NCBI GenBank assembly: GCA_964482585.1
Contig: CAYZYO010000034.1
Span: 1-20,352, forward strand
Reading direction: 5' to 3'
DNA length: 20,352 nt
From: CAYZYO01 sp964482585
GTDB taxonomy: Bacteria > Bacillota > Syntrophomonadia > Syntrophomonadales > Syntrophomonadaceae
The notes beneath the pieces are model-generated. The model saw nothing but the letters and a program-made list of their open reading frames with translations. It was not told the origin of the DNA and searched no databases. Below, one piece after another: positions 6,528-14,622 of the stretch (the stretch's first letter is position 1; every line of letters starts with the position of its first letter). A program made the position numbers and the translations under genes.

Positions 6528-7070
6528 GTGGCCTATTGGTTGTATTGCCAATCCTGTGAACAGTGGAGCAAATCGACAACTCCCATGTCAGATGATAAGT
6601 CCTGTTCTTTTTGCAGCAAGCCGTATGTTTCCGTCGTCAAATCTTCTATTAATTCCAATCTGGATCAGGAAGTCGCTGAAAATTCGAGAGAATTAGAACA
6701 AGATATTGAAGCCTTGGAAATTCCTGCAACAATGGAACCAGATACATCAGAAAAAGTGGATATCAAGGAAATCTTCCCGTCACAAGAAATAACAGAACCT
6801 GCAGTAACACCAGACATCTCCGAATCCATTGGTTTACAGGAAGTAGAAACACCTGAAATACCGGAAAAAGATGAAATTGTTGAGATAAGGGAAGAATTCG
6901 AATCGCTGGAAACAGAGAGCAGCCCGGAAGATGAAGAAGCTTTTGAAAATGCTGATCTGACTGAAGAACTGGAAACAAATAACACAGATCCTAAAGAAAC
7001 AAAGCCCAAAATGACCAGAACCCACGAAAAATTTCTGGAAAAAAAACGACGCATGAAGAATTCCCCTTAA
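6528..7070 (+). CDS. Zinc-ribbon protein with long acidic tail
   Basis: 180 residues. I chose GTG at 6528 because GAAAGGAGAT lies directly upstream; the frame is open 29 codons further but without a ribosome site. Residues 1-30 form a small zinc ribbon with Cys7-x2-Cys10 and Cys26-x2-Cys29. Residues about 45-160 are low complexity, rich in Glu, Pro, Ser and Thr and strongly acidic. The last 20 residues turn basic (HEKFLEKKRRMK). The layout suggests a disordered acidic linker between a metal-binding head and a basic tail, perhaps for protein or nucleic-acid contact. Function unknown. The opposite strand shows serine-rich shadow frames only. Confidence 0.8.
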   Translation: MAYWLYCQSCEQWSKSTTPMSDDKSCSFCSKPYVSVVKSSINSNLDQEVAENSRELEQDIEALEIPATMEPDTSEKVDIKEIFPSQEITEPAVTPDISESIGLQEVETPEIPEKDEIVEIREEFESLETESSPEDEEAFENADLTEELETNNTDPKETKPKMTRTHEKFLEKKRRMKNSP

Positions 7071-7225
7071 TTTGATCCGGACAGTCTTTTAAAACCAGGT
7101 TTTTCCCAACACTTAAAGGCGTTAGGACCGATTTGTCTTAACGCCCTGAACCTCTCTATGCTCAGCCCTGCTTTTCTTGATATCGGCTTATCATTGATTC
7201 CCGGAAACAATAATAAAGGGCCCAT
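7067..7225 (-). CDS. Possible small protein or coding relic, 52 aa
   Basis: Minus-strand frame from ATG 7225 to TAA at 7069-7067, overlapping the zinc-ribbon stop by two bases. The residues look protein-like (MGPLLLFPGINDKPISRKAG, ALRQIGPNAFKCWEKPG), but there is no Shine-Dalgarno and the frame is open further upstream. It contains an internal 7-bp stem GGCGTTA/TAACGCC that might instead be a structural element for the convergent gene. Weak candidate; it may be a relic or chance. Confidence 0.2.
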   Translation of the reverse strand: MGPLLLFPGINDKPISRKAGLSIERFRALRQIGPNAFKCWEKPGFKRLSGSN

Positions 7226-7341
7226 CCAGGATCTAACAGTGATTTTTTTATTTTTCTGGAGGAATAATTGTAGGGCTCGGACTAGATAGAGAATCTATGA
7301 TACAATAGCCACTATATACGTTTTTAACTGCATATTTAAAA

Positions 7342-7350
7342 TGATATAAA
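7342..7350 (+). promoter_or_regulatory. Extended -10 box upstream of GH3 gene
   Basis: TGATATAAA (7342-7350) is an extended -10 (TGnTATAAA). A TTAACT at 7324-7329 gives a short 15-base spacer. It would yield a leader of about 125 bases before the TTG start. Downstream lies a tandem 9-base repeat ACTTGGCCT at 7401-7418. Confidence 0.35.
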
Positions 7351-7400
7351 TGTTAGGTGAAATATTCTAAAATTATAATATAATCGAAAACCTTCTGCCA

Positions 7401-7418
7401 ACTTGGCCTACTTGGCCT
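7401..7418 (+). repeat. Tandem 9-bp repeat
   Basis: Two adjacent exact copies of ACTTGGCCT in the leader of the GH3 gene. Could be a binding site in direct orientation or replication slippage; no further copies nearby. Confidence 0.4.
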
Positions 7419-7482
7419 AATAGAAAATTTCCCGAAGATACTTTAAATAGCAAAATTGTTTTTTCTGAACGGAGGAATATAT

Positions 7483-8712
7483 TTGGTTAACAAATTTAAG
7501 TTAATTTTTATAATAACTATAATTACATCTTTACCTATCGGATGCAATATTGTTGGCTCCAGTGACAAAGAAGGTTCTACTAATAAAAACCCTCCCATAA
7601 GTGAACAAAATCCTATCAAAGAACAGATTGGGAAGATGAGTCTGGACGAAAAAATAGGTCAAATGATGATTGTAGGATTTGATGGATACACTGCTGATGA
7701 AGGCATTAAAGAAATTATTGAAAAATATCATCCAGGTGGAGTTATTTTGTTTAAGCGAAATATCAAAGACGGAAACCAGTTATTATCTTTATTAAACGAA
7801 TTAAAATCTATAAATTCGAGTAATGAAATTCCCCTTTTTCTATCTATCGACGAAGAGGGAGGAAAAGTGTCTAGATTGCCTGATGAGTTTGACAAAATTC
7901 CTTCAAGCGAGACTATCGGCCAAGTAAATAATGAAGATTTATCCTATAACATAGGAAAGATACTCGGCAGAAAATTAAAAGCATTAGGATTTAATATGGA
8001 CTTTGCTCCTGTGCTGGATATAAATAGTAATTCGGAAAATCCTATTATTGGAGACAGAGCATTTGGTGATAACGCCGAAATTGTAACTAAACTTGGAATT
8101 GAAACGATGAGAGGTATACAGTCAGAAAAAGTCATATCCGTGGTCAAACATTTTCCCGGCCATGGGGATACATCGGAGGATTCCCATATAGGTCTACCCC
8201 GAGTAGATAATGACTTATCCAGGCTTGAGAGTCTGGAGCTTATACCATTTAAAGAGGCTATCAATAATGGTGTAGATGCCGTTATGATCGCCCACATACT
8301 AATGTCTGAAATAGATCCTGAGAAACCGGCCTCTATGTCCAGAACGATTATATCTGATATATTAAGAAATCGCCTTAATTTTAATAAAATCATAATAACA
8401 GACGATATGACAATGGGCGCAATTTTAGACAACTATAATATAGGAGATGCGGCTGTACAATCTATAAATGCTGGTATAGATATAGTGCTAGTCTGTCACG
8501 GTTATGACAACGAAATAACTGTGATAAAGGCGGTAAAAGAGGCAGTGAAGAATGACATTATATCAGAAGAAAGAATCGATGAAAGTGTATATAGGATTTT
8601 ATCGTTAAAAGAAAAATATAATATCAATGATAATATTATAGATTCAATTAATACCCGGTCTATAAACGATAGCATTAGGAGTCTGCTGGAAAAATATATT
8701 TCGCCGTTCTAA
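7483..8712 (+). CDS. nagZ: GH3 beta-N-acetylhexosaminidase, NagZ-like lipoprotein
   Basis: 409 residues. The start is TTG at 7483 with GGAGG seven bases upstream; the longer frame lacks a ribosome site. The N-terminus is a hydrophobic signal ending in LPIGC, with Cys21 as the probable lipidated residue (Pro at -3 is unusual). The linker is Ser/Asn-rich. The TIM-barrel begins near residue 42 (IGKMSLDEKIGQMM). KHFPGHGDT at 222-230 with DSH after it is the NagZ catalytic loop holding the Asp/His dyad; TDD at 306-308 contains the nucleophile aspartate. Expected outside the membrane, removing N-acetylglucosamine from muropeptides during wall turnover. It ends just after the barrel, without the extra C-terminal domain of Bacillus NagZ. 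No recycling genes are adjacent. Confidence 0.92.
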   Translation: MVNKFKLIFIITIITSLPIGCNIVGSSDKEGSTNKNPPISEQNPIKEQIGKMSLDEKIGQMMIVGFDGYTADEGIKEIIEKYHPGGVILFKRNIKDGNQLLSLLNELKSINSSNEIPLFLSIDEEGGKVSRLPDEFDKIPSSETIGQVNNEDLSYNIGKILGRKLKALGFNMDFAPVLDINSNSENPIIGDRAFGDNAEIVTKLGIETMRGIQSEKVISVVKHFPGHGDTSEDSHIGLPRVDNDLSRLESLELIPFKEAINNGVDAVMIAHILMSEIDPEKPASMSRTIISDILRNRLNFNKIIITDDMTMGAILDNYNIGDAAVQSINAGIDIVLVCHGYDNEITVIKAVKEAVKNDIISEERIDESVYRILSLKEKYNINDNIIDSINTRSINDSIRSLLEKYISPF

Positions 8713-8886
8713 TCGTCGTTTTAAAAAGGGAATTGTTAGCTTGATCTAGGGTGGAAGATGTTTTGAGGTTTGCCGTGTTATACAAGAGATAATGGCGCGA
8801 AAGTGGCCTTTTTATCCGCCTTTTCCTTAGCTTTTTCCATTACAATTAGATTTTTTCAAATAAAATAAAGTGTTCCATCATTAAAA

Positions 8887-8949
8887 TCACCCAATAATTA
8901 TTAAGCTATGCCATAGGCAGCATTCATCTCGAATTATTGGGCGATTTTT
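8887..8949. terminator. Bidirectional terminator between convergent genes
   Basis: CCCAATAATT (8890-8899) and AATTATTGGG (8932-8941) form a perfect 10-bp stem, extendable by three bases with one mismatch. It is followed by TTTTT (8945-8949) on the plus strand and by a GATTTTA tail on the minus strand. It can serve both the GH3 gene (plus) and the beta-propeller gene (minus). Confidence 0.7.
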
Positions 8950-9087
8950 CATTTGTCAGGTATTTTAATTTTTATTTATGCACCCTGGTTTATTTTATAT
9001 ATACTAGTTAAGGCTTATGCTATTTGACTGCTGTTTTCCGTTTACGTAGTTGCCAAACTAGCAAACCGCAGGTAACAACTATTCTTG

Positions 9088-10596
9088 TTAGAAAACTTTT
9101 ATAGATTTTCCGTTTTGAATAAATTGAAGGATGATCGGCATATTTTCACTTAAAATATTGAAATTTTTACTGATTATATGTTCTATCTTACATAAACTCA
9201 AGTAGTGGTTAGGATAGAATTTTTCTCTTTTATAATTTGGTAGAGAAAGTGATTGCCATACTTCACAGCCCTGGAAAGGGTTAGCTGTTCCAATGAATAG
9301 TTTATTACTATTATCTACATAGAGTATTCTTCCGCCATAGTTATTTGGATTTCCTAGCCCATCGAAAAATACAGGACTGAAGTGAATACCGTCTTCAGAT
9401 GCATACAGATCAAACCCGATTGGATAGCTAATTGTTTTTAATATCTCCACTACGCTTCGGTATATTTTTATTATTAAATTTATTAGTGTCGAGCCAAATG
9501 CTTGTTCTAATGCTTCCCGGTTTGCCAAAAGGATAGTCAGTATTACTTCCATATTACTTGAATCATCAAAAGTACTTATGAGCAATTTCCGGTTAAATTC
9601 TTGTATTTGCCAACCATAAACATTAAATGGATTATTAAACCCGGATCCAAGCCCGGAAAGGCTTGTGTATTCAGGTGTTAATGGATTTCCACCTACAATC
9701 ACCTGCCAATTATCGTATTCATCAATTCTAATGATATCGCAGCCCATAGGAATTAACCAGGCTAGCGGCAGTGGTTTGGTTGCACTTACATAAAGATGAT
9801 CATTGAATACTCCAATACCTAAAGTGAACTGGTTGGCAGGATTTCCAAATCCCTTATCAGCTACAAGGGTCCAGTCATTTAATAGTGGCTCTTTTCCATT
9901 TGTTCTCCAAACTTGAACCCCATCTGAACCGATTGTGGAAACATATATCCTGTTATTAAACACTGCCATGTTATATATGCCATTATGTGGGTTTTTGTTA
10001 GGATCAAACCCTGGAACGGATGGGTCAATAAGAAGCTGCCATGGATAAAATTCAGGATCAGGGCTGCTATATAGTAATGCTGCACTTTCATCCAGTTCAT
10101 TTACGGTAGCTAAAAATACTTTTCCATTATGAGTTACCATTGCTCTTGAGGAAGTCCCTTGCAAACCAGAGCTGGAATCCAGTATAAACCAATCAACACC
10201 ATTGGTAGTTTTAAGTATCTGCACCGTGCTTCCAAAACCGGCAGCATAAATACAGGAACTACCTGCAAAAGGCCTATGACTAATCATGAACCTGAAACCG
10301 ACAATTCCGGATGGGAGAGGAGCTTTATATACTTTTTGCCAGGGTACTATTCCGTCCTTCCTATATCTCCAAATTTCGGCCTGATTATTTACAGGAGCGG
10401 CCGGATTTATCAGTGCCGGGAGGTTTGTATTGGCATAGATCAGACTGATAATATTTATGAGTATATTACGGCCGGTACCTACATAAATATAATCTCCTAA
10501 CTCACTCATAGACCAGGCATAGTTATTTTGTCTGCCATTAATAAGGTTTTCGGTATCAAAACCATTAACCGGAGTTAAATTATTGAAAAATTTCAC
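9088..10596 (-). CDS. Beta-propeller-like protein, function unknown
   Basis: 502 residues. The start is GTG at 10596-10594, preceded by AAAGGAGGAAT. No signal peptide. The protein contains repeated blade-like units in which an aromatic/Gly strand pattern recurs: GDYIYVGTG (35-42), CIYAAGFGSTVQILKTTNG (115-133), KVFLATVNELDE (159-170), RIYVSTIGSDGVQVWRTNG (216-234), HLYVSATK (267-274), KLLISTFDD (337-345), and KLFIGTA with GCEVWQS near 440-455. This is consistent with six or seven blades that alternate 'LYVGT..G.qVWrt.dG..W..v' strands. A segment near 350-390 is hydrophobic and helical. About 45 C-terminal residues lie outside the propeller. Such proteins often bind ligands or partners; no catalytic motif is evident. 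Divergent from the GH130 gene, sharing a 194-base control region. Confidence 0.8.
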   Translation of the reverse strand: MKFFNNLTPVNGFDTENLINGRQNNYAWSMSELGDYIYVGTGRNILINIISLIYANTNLPALINPAAPVNNQAEIWRYRKDGIVPWQKVYKAPLPSGIVGFRFMISHRPFAGSSCIYAAGFGSTVQILKTTNGVDWFILDSSSGLQGTSSRAMVTHNGKVFLATVNELDESAALLYSSPDPEFYPWQLLIDPSVPGFDPNKNPHNGIYNMAVFNNRIYVSTIGSDGVQVWRTNGKEPLLNDWTLVADKGFGNPANQFTLGIGVFNDHLYVSATKPLPLAWLIPMGCDIIRIDEYDNWQVIVGGNPLTPEYTSLSGLGSGFNNPFNVYGWQIQEFNRKLLISTFDDSSNMEVILTILLANREALEQAFGSTLINLIIKIYRSVVEILKTISYPIGFDLYASEDGIHFSPVFFDGLGNPNNYGGRILYVDNSNKLFIGTANPFQGCEVWQSLSLPNYKREKFYPNHYLSLCKIEHIISKNFNILSENMPIILQFIQNGKSIKVF

Positions 10597-10733
10597 TTTT
10601 ATTCCTCCTTTCTACTATAATGTATGCTTAATCTCCAAAGATGCTACGCAAGCTGGATGTGTGAAAAAACTTTTGAAATGATGAAAGAATAGGGCCTTTA
10701 AACCTAAAGTGGTTTCTGGTAGGTAAAAAAATG

Positions 10734-10762
10734 TTGAATATGAGTTTACACATGTGTATAAT
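10734..10762 (+). promoter_or_regulatory. GH130 promoter with embedded 12-bp operator
   Basis: TTGAAT (10734-10739) and TATAAT (10757-10762) are 17 bases apart. The perfect palindrome TACACATGTGTA (10747-10758) fills the spacer and touches the -10 box. A repressor on this dyad would block RNA polymerase, so the gene is probably regulated, plausibly by a sugar-responsive factor encoded elsewhere. Confidence 0.65.
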
Positions 10763-10790
10763 TATGCCGTAATATAAAAGGAGAATTAAA

Positions 10791-11948
10791 ATGGCCTATA
10801 TGCAAGCACATGTTAAATTAAATGAATTTGAGGGAACAGTAACAATTAATGAACCGGTTTTACGTTATCCTGGCAACCCAATATTAACCTGCCGTGACGT
10901 TAATGAGGTTTGGGGTAATAATGGCCTTTTATATACATACACTGTTCATAATGCAGGAATGGTAAAAATTACAGGTGCGAATGGCAATAATCAAACAATA
11001 ATGCTTTTTCGTTCTCACATTGCTGATGGTCGTAGTGTAATAGGAAAAGCTGTAAGCGACAATGGCTTAAATGGTTGGCTGGTAGATCCCAGACCTTTTT
11101 TATTACCTGCCACAGAGAATGATATATATGCTGAAGGCATGAATATCAACTCTATTATTGAATCTGAGGCCGGCGGTGTGGAAGATATGCGGGTTAATCC
11201 CGTTGGGGACGGTTTATATGTACTGACTTACAGTGCATATCACGAACATGTTTCTGATAGAGTCAAGGTTATGATGGCCGTAACCAGGGACTTTAAAACT
11301 ATTATTCGCTATGGGGCAGTATCCGAACAGGATATGCGCAATGTGGTTATATTTCCTGAACCTGATAGAAATAATACCTGGAGGGCCTTGCTGCGTCTAA
11401 ACGATAAAGACAGGGAAGTTTCCGGTTCTGGTCACACCGGTGGCTCATTTACAGAAATATGCGCAGGTTTCGCACCAAGTCCTACCGGACCATGGGAAAT
11501 TGGAAATGTAATCATGAGAAGCGGGTACGGGCCGGGTGCATTCCAGGCTAAGATTGGACCAGGTTCCCCACCTGTTAAAACTCAATATGGGTGGCTGAAT
11601 ATCTTTCATGGTGCACGCTCAACCATGGCTGGTAATCCTTATACCCTGGGAGTAGCATTCCATGACCTGGAAGATCCAATAAATCCAAGTAAAATTCGTA
11701 TTAGTGCCAAACCGTTATTAATGCCCAGTGCAGGTGATTGTCTAGTAGGAGAGACTGATTATGTCCATGTTCCTAATATCGCATTCAGCTGCGGTGCATT
11801 AACCGGCAAAGACAACACAATAGCTATATATTATGGCGGGAATGATACAGTTATGAATGTCGGCCTGGCAAATATAGAAATTCTAAATGAGATGTGTAAT
11901 GTTTTCCGCCTCGATCCATTGACAGGGAAACATCTATATTCTTTATAA
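10791..11948 (+). CDS. GH130 family glycoside phosphorylase
   Basis: 385 residues, ATG with AAAAGGAG just upstream. A five-bladed propeller enzyme is expected. Family marks in order: YPGNPILTCRDV near 26-37, the motif GVEDMRV at 129-135 (Glu-Asp-x-Arg, normally EDPR, here with Met), GPWEIG, GPGSPPVKTQYGWLNIFHGA near 257-276, and late motifs GDCLVGETDYVHVPN and IAIYYGGNDTVMNVG. GH130 enzymes reversibly phosphorolyse beta-mannosides (mannosyl-glucose, manno-oligosaccharides) to mannose 1-phosphate, usually in the cytoplasm; this protein has no signal peptide. The exact substrate is not readable. It is divergent from a propeller-like protein and no transporter or mannose-metabolism gene is adjacent. 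The operator-like palindrome in its promoter suggests induction by sugar. Confidence 0.88.
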   Translation: MAYMQAHVKLNEFEGTVTINEPVLRYPGNPILTCRDVNEVWGNNGLLYTYTVHNAGMVKITGANGNNQTIMLFRSHIADGRSVIGKAVSDNGLNGWLVDPRPFLLPATENDIYAEGMNINSIIESEAGGVEDMRVNPVGDGLYVLTYSAYHEHVSDRVKVMMAVTRDFKTIIRYGAVSEQDMRNVVIFPEPDRNNTWRALLRLNDKDREVSGSGHTGGSFTEICAGFAPSPTGPWEIGNVIMRSGYGPGAFQAKIGPGSPPVKTQYGWLNIFHGARSTMAGNPYTLGVAFHDLEDPINPSKIRISAKPLLMPSAGDCLVGETDYVHVPNIAFSCGALTGKDNTIAIYYGGNDTVMNVGLANIEILNEMCNVFRLDPLTGKHLYSL

Positions 11949-11980
11949 GATTACACCACAGGGTAATAAAATTGAACAAT

Positions 11981-12011
11981 AGGGTCCGCTGAGAATAAGG
12001 TGGGCCTTTTT
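11981..12011 (+). terminator. Terminator after GH130 gene
   Basis: AGGGTCC (11981-11987) pairs with GGGCCTT (12002-12008), including two G-U pairs, and the right arm runs into TTTTT. It lies 32 bases after the stop codon. Confidence 0.55.
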
Positions 12012-12052
12012 GCTTGGATTGCGTATAATAGATACAACCGTGGATGGAACCA

Positions 12053-12150
12053 CCGTAGAGGCGACTTCAGTCGCCGCCCTTTAATCCTGAATTGCGGCTG
12101 GACGGCGACTGAAGTCGCCTCTACGGGATAGGATGAAGTCGCTTCTACGG
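12053..12150. repeat. REP/MITE-like inverted-repeat element
   Basis: A perfect 24-base inverted repeat: left arm 12053-12076, right arm 12103-12126, with a 26-base centre. Each arm is itself palindromic around GGCGACTTCAGTCGCC. A third partial copy in the right-arm orientation, GAAGTCGCTTCTACGG (12135-12150), follows with one mismatch to the arm. The unit is more GC-rich than its surroundings. This looks like a dispersed palindromic element of the REP or small MITE kind. No transposase is nearby. Confidence 0.75.
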
Positions 12151-12303
12151 TATAAGATACGATACAATATAAGAATTAGGGATTAAATTAGAGGTAAAAG
12201 TAATATTAGCCCTGGTTATAGGCGTTAGGCTGTAAAGGTACATAAGGAAAATACTAAGTAAAGAACATCCCGGTGTAACAAAACAATAAGGGGGGGGAAT
12301 ATT

Positions 12304-12759
12304 GTGCAGGCATATGAAATAATGAAAAAGCAGGTTATTAAAGTGAAGGAAACAAATAGTGTACGCTGTGTTATTAAAAAGTTTATTGAACATGGTGTCA
12401 GTGGGATTCCGGTAGTTAACGACCAAAACAAAATTGTCGCTTATATTAGTGATGGCGACATTATACGCTTTATTGGTAAAAATAGAAACTATGTTATTGA
12501 CATGATCGCATTTGTAAGCATTGTCCAAGGAGACGATGTCAATTTTGAGGAGAGGGCTAAACAAATGCTCGATTTAAATGTGTTAGAAATAGCAAATAAG
12601 AAAGTAATTAAAGCTGCATGGGATGAGGAGATTGAAAATATTGCAGCTATTTTAGGGAAGAAAAAAGTCAAGAATCTACCAGTAGAGCGTGACGGAGAAT
12701 TAGTTGGCGTCATCAGCCGTGGAGATATTATCAGGTGTTCCTTTAGATCGTTGCTGTAG
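12304..12759 (+). CDS. Two-CBS-domain protein
   Basis: 151 residues. GTG start with an AAGGGGGGG ribosome site 7-15 bases upstream. Two CBS domains fill the protein: the first at about 1-60 (AYEIMKKQVIKVKETNSV, GVSGIPVVNDQNKIVAYISD), the second at about 92-148 (VIKAAWDEEIENIAAILGKK, VKNLPVERDGELVGVISRGD). CBS pairs bind adenosine nucleotides such as AMP, ATP or c-di-AMP and act as energy or second-messenger sensors. There is no fused enzyme or transporter domain, so it would act in trans on an unknown partner. Preceded by the REP-like element and followed by a weak terminator. Confidence 0.9.
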   Translation: MQAYEIMKKQVIKVKETNSVRCVIKKFIEHGVSGIPVVNDQNKIVAYISDGDIIRFIGKNRNYVIDMIAFVSIVQGDDVNFEERAKQMLDLNVLEIANKKVIKAAWDEEIENIAAILGKKKVKNLPVERDGELVGVISRGDIIRCSFRSLL

Positions 12760-12818
12760 AATCACAAAAGGCCAGGTTAGTTTAATTATGTGACGGGCGA
12801 TAACCTTTAAAAGGGAGA

Positions 12819-12842
12819 GGACAGGAAAAGCTCTGCCTTTTT
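12819..12842 (+). terminator. Possible terminator after CBS gene
   Basis: GGaCAGG (12819-12825) pairs with TCTGCC (12832-12837) with a one-base bulge and one G-U pair, and TTTTT follows. It begins 60 bases after the stop codon. Confidence 0.45.
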
Positions 12843-12935
12843 CCCTTTATATCGATTAAAAAAACAAAGCACAAAGATACAATAATTGAGGATTTGGCAT
12901 AATATCTGTTTTATGTTGTTAGAATTCCTGCTTCC

Positions 12936-12960
12936 TGTAGAGAGACTTTAGTCTGCAGCA
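12936..12960. repeat. Diverged relative of REP-like arm
   Basis: CTGTAGAGAGACTTTAGTC followed by TGCAG resembles the 24-base arm at 12053 (core GTAGAGGCGACTTCAGTC) with one deletion and a few substitutions, and keeps the GACT/AGTC dyad. Probably a decayed copy of the same element 880 bases away. Confidence 0.4.
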
Positions 12961-13047
12961 TGATTGTCATCTGGAGGCAAAACCAGAGCAGCTAAAGATT
13001 CTTGCTGAAGTTTAGAACATGTTTTGAATATGCAAAACCCTTGATTA

Positions 13048-13088
13048 AGTATTTGATAAACCGCTGCAAAATGATGCAATCAAATACT
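13048..13088. promoter_or_regulatory. 10-bp inverted repeat upstream of efflux gene
   Basis: AGTATTTGAT (13048-13057) and ATCAAATACT (13079-13088) are perfect reverse complements separated by 21 bases, ending 50 bases before the efflux-pump start. Could be a leader hairpin or two half-sites for a regulator. A short T-run at 13096-13100 follows but is not adjacent to the stem. Confidence 0.45.
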
Positions 13089-13138
13089 GTTCGGCTTTTT
13101 AAAAATGCGGTAATTGCAACCAGGAAAGAAGGAAATTT

Positions 13139-14560
13139 ATGGTCAGTATCCAGGATAATACACGATCGAAGGAAACTTTTAATAAAACGGCAATCATGCT
13201 TGTTTTAGTTTCCGGGGCCTTTGCTGCTATTCTAAATCAGACACTTTTAGCAACGGCATTGCCTCACATTATGAGAGATTTAAATTTGAATGCCAATGTA
13301 GTCCAGTGGGTACAGTCTGTTTTTATGCTTGTCAATGGTATCATGATACCGATTACAGCGTTTTTAATTGAACGATTTACTACCCGGGAATTGTTTCTTT
13401 CTGCGCTTGGGTTTTTTGGTTTAGGCACATTGGTCTGTGCTATATCACCTAATTTTACCTTTTTAATATTCGGGAGAATTCTTCAAGGCTGTGGTGCAGG
13501 GATTATAATGCCGTTGATGCAGACTATTTTGTTCCTTATCTACCCAATTGAGAGGCGGGGAACTGCCATGGGAACATTTGGGTTAGTCATTGGTTTTGCC
13601 CCGGCCATTGGGCCAACTTTATCTGGTTGGCTTGTGGAACATTTTCCATGGAGAAGTTTATTTTATGTTATTCTACCAATAGTTATTATCGATATTATCG
13701 TCGCTTATTTAATTCTCAGAAACGTGACAGAACAAAAAAATCCCCGGGTTGATATTTTATCTATCATTTTATCTACTTTAGGGTTTGGTGGTTTGTTGTA
13801 TGGATGTAGTACAGCTGGTAATAATGGATGGAGCAGTGAGCAAGTAATTATATCCATTATTATTGGGGCGATAAGTCTGGTAGGGTTTATATTTAGACAA
13901 TCAAAATTGGAACAGCCCATACTTCAATTCAAAGTGTTTGAAAATAAAGTATTTACCCTGGCAACCATCCTGGGGATGATTGTATTTGTTTCAATGATTG
14001 GGGGAGCAATCATTTTACCGCTATTCATGCAGAACATGCTGGGTTTTACCGCATTTGAATCAGGATTAATGCTGCTGCCTGGTGCTCTTATAGTTGGAGT
14101 AATGAACCCTATCACCGGAAGGTTGTTTGATGAATTTGGTGCCAGGTGGCTTGCGATTATTGGTTTGTCAATTCTAGTTGTAACAACTTTTATGTTTACC
14201 AACTTAACAGAACAAACCACGTTTAATTATTTAACAGTGGTTAATTCTTTTAGAATGCTTGGGGTTGCCATGGTGATGATGCCAGTTACAACAACTGGAT
14301 TGAACCAGCTGCCAAATGATTTAATACCACACGGCACAGCAATGAATAATACCATGCGCCAGGTAGCAGGGGCAGTTGGTACGGCTTTACTTGTAACGGT
14401 CATGACAACCCGGGCGCTGCCTGATCAAGGTATAAATGGACTTATTCACGGGGTGAATGTTTCATTTATTTTACTGGGCATCGCCGCTATAATTGGCCTT
14501 GTACTATCATTATTCATAAAAAGTAAACGGACTGAAAGTTCGCCCTCAGAATCCAGCTGA
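13139..14560 (+). CDS. MFS drug efflux pump, DHA2 (EmrB/QacA) family
   Basis: 473 residues. ATG start with AAGGA at 13129-13133. About 14 hydrophobic segments run the full length, the hallmark of the DHA2 family. The first loop shows NQTLLATALPHIMRDL, the usual DHA2 N-terminal pattern with Ala-Leu-Pro-x-Ile. A motif-C-like stretch is IGFAPAIGPTLSGWLVEHF followed by PWRSLF. The tail is short and hydrophilic with Ser/Glu. It would export toxic compounds using proton motive force; substrate unknown. No TetR or MarR regulator is adjacent, and no EmrA-like adaptor. Cardiolipin synthase begins 62 bases downstream without an intervening terminator, so the two are probably co-transcribed. Confidence 0.92.
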   Translation: MVSIQDNTRSKETFNKTAIMLVLVSGAFAAILNQTLLATALPHIMRDLNLNANVVQWVQSVFMLVNGIMIPITAFLIERFTTRELFLSALGFFGLGTLVCAISPNFTFLIFGRILQGCGAGIIMPLMQTILFLIYPIERRGTAMGTFGLVIGFAPAIGPTLSGWLVEHFPWRSLFYVILPIVIIDIIVAYLILRNVTEQKNPRVDILSIILSTLGFGGLLYGCSTAGNNGWSSEQVIISIIIGAISLVGFIFRQSKLEQPILQFKVFENKVFTLATILGMIVFVSMIGGAIILPLFMQNMLGFTAFESGLMLLPGALIVGVMNPITGRLFDEFGARWLAIIGLSILVVTTFMFTNLTEQTTFNYLTVVNSFRMLGVAMVMMPVTTTGLNQLPNDLIPHGTAMNNTMRQVAGAVGTALLVTVMTTRALPDQGINGLIHGVNVSFILLGIAAIIGLVLSLFIKSKRTESSPSESS

Positions 14561-14622
14561 TAAAGAAAAGACTAGTAATCTTGTTGCTCAACTTTACGTT
14601 TTTGCTTAGAGGTATTATAACA

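Noticed and set aside
6665..7054. Minus-strand frame of 129 codons opposite the zinc-ribbon gene.
   Set aside because: Serine/phenylalanine-rich mirror of the acidic tail; no ribosome site; typical antisense shadow.
7944..8432. Minus-strand frame of 162 codons inside the GH3 gene.
   Set aside because: Fully overlaps a gene with intact catalytic motifs, and has shadow-like composition.
9020..9110. Minus-strand frame ending WQLRKRKTAVK just past the beta-propeller stop, resembling a membrane-anchor tail.
   Set aside because: It lies in another frame than the propeller, lacks an LPxTG motif, and needs an unproven frameshift.
13002..13208. Plus-strand frame of 68 codons upstream of and overlapping the efflux pump start.
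   Set aside because: No ribosome site, contains the 10-bp inverted repeat, and the sequence has no recognisable motif.
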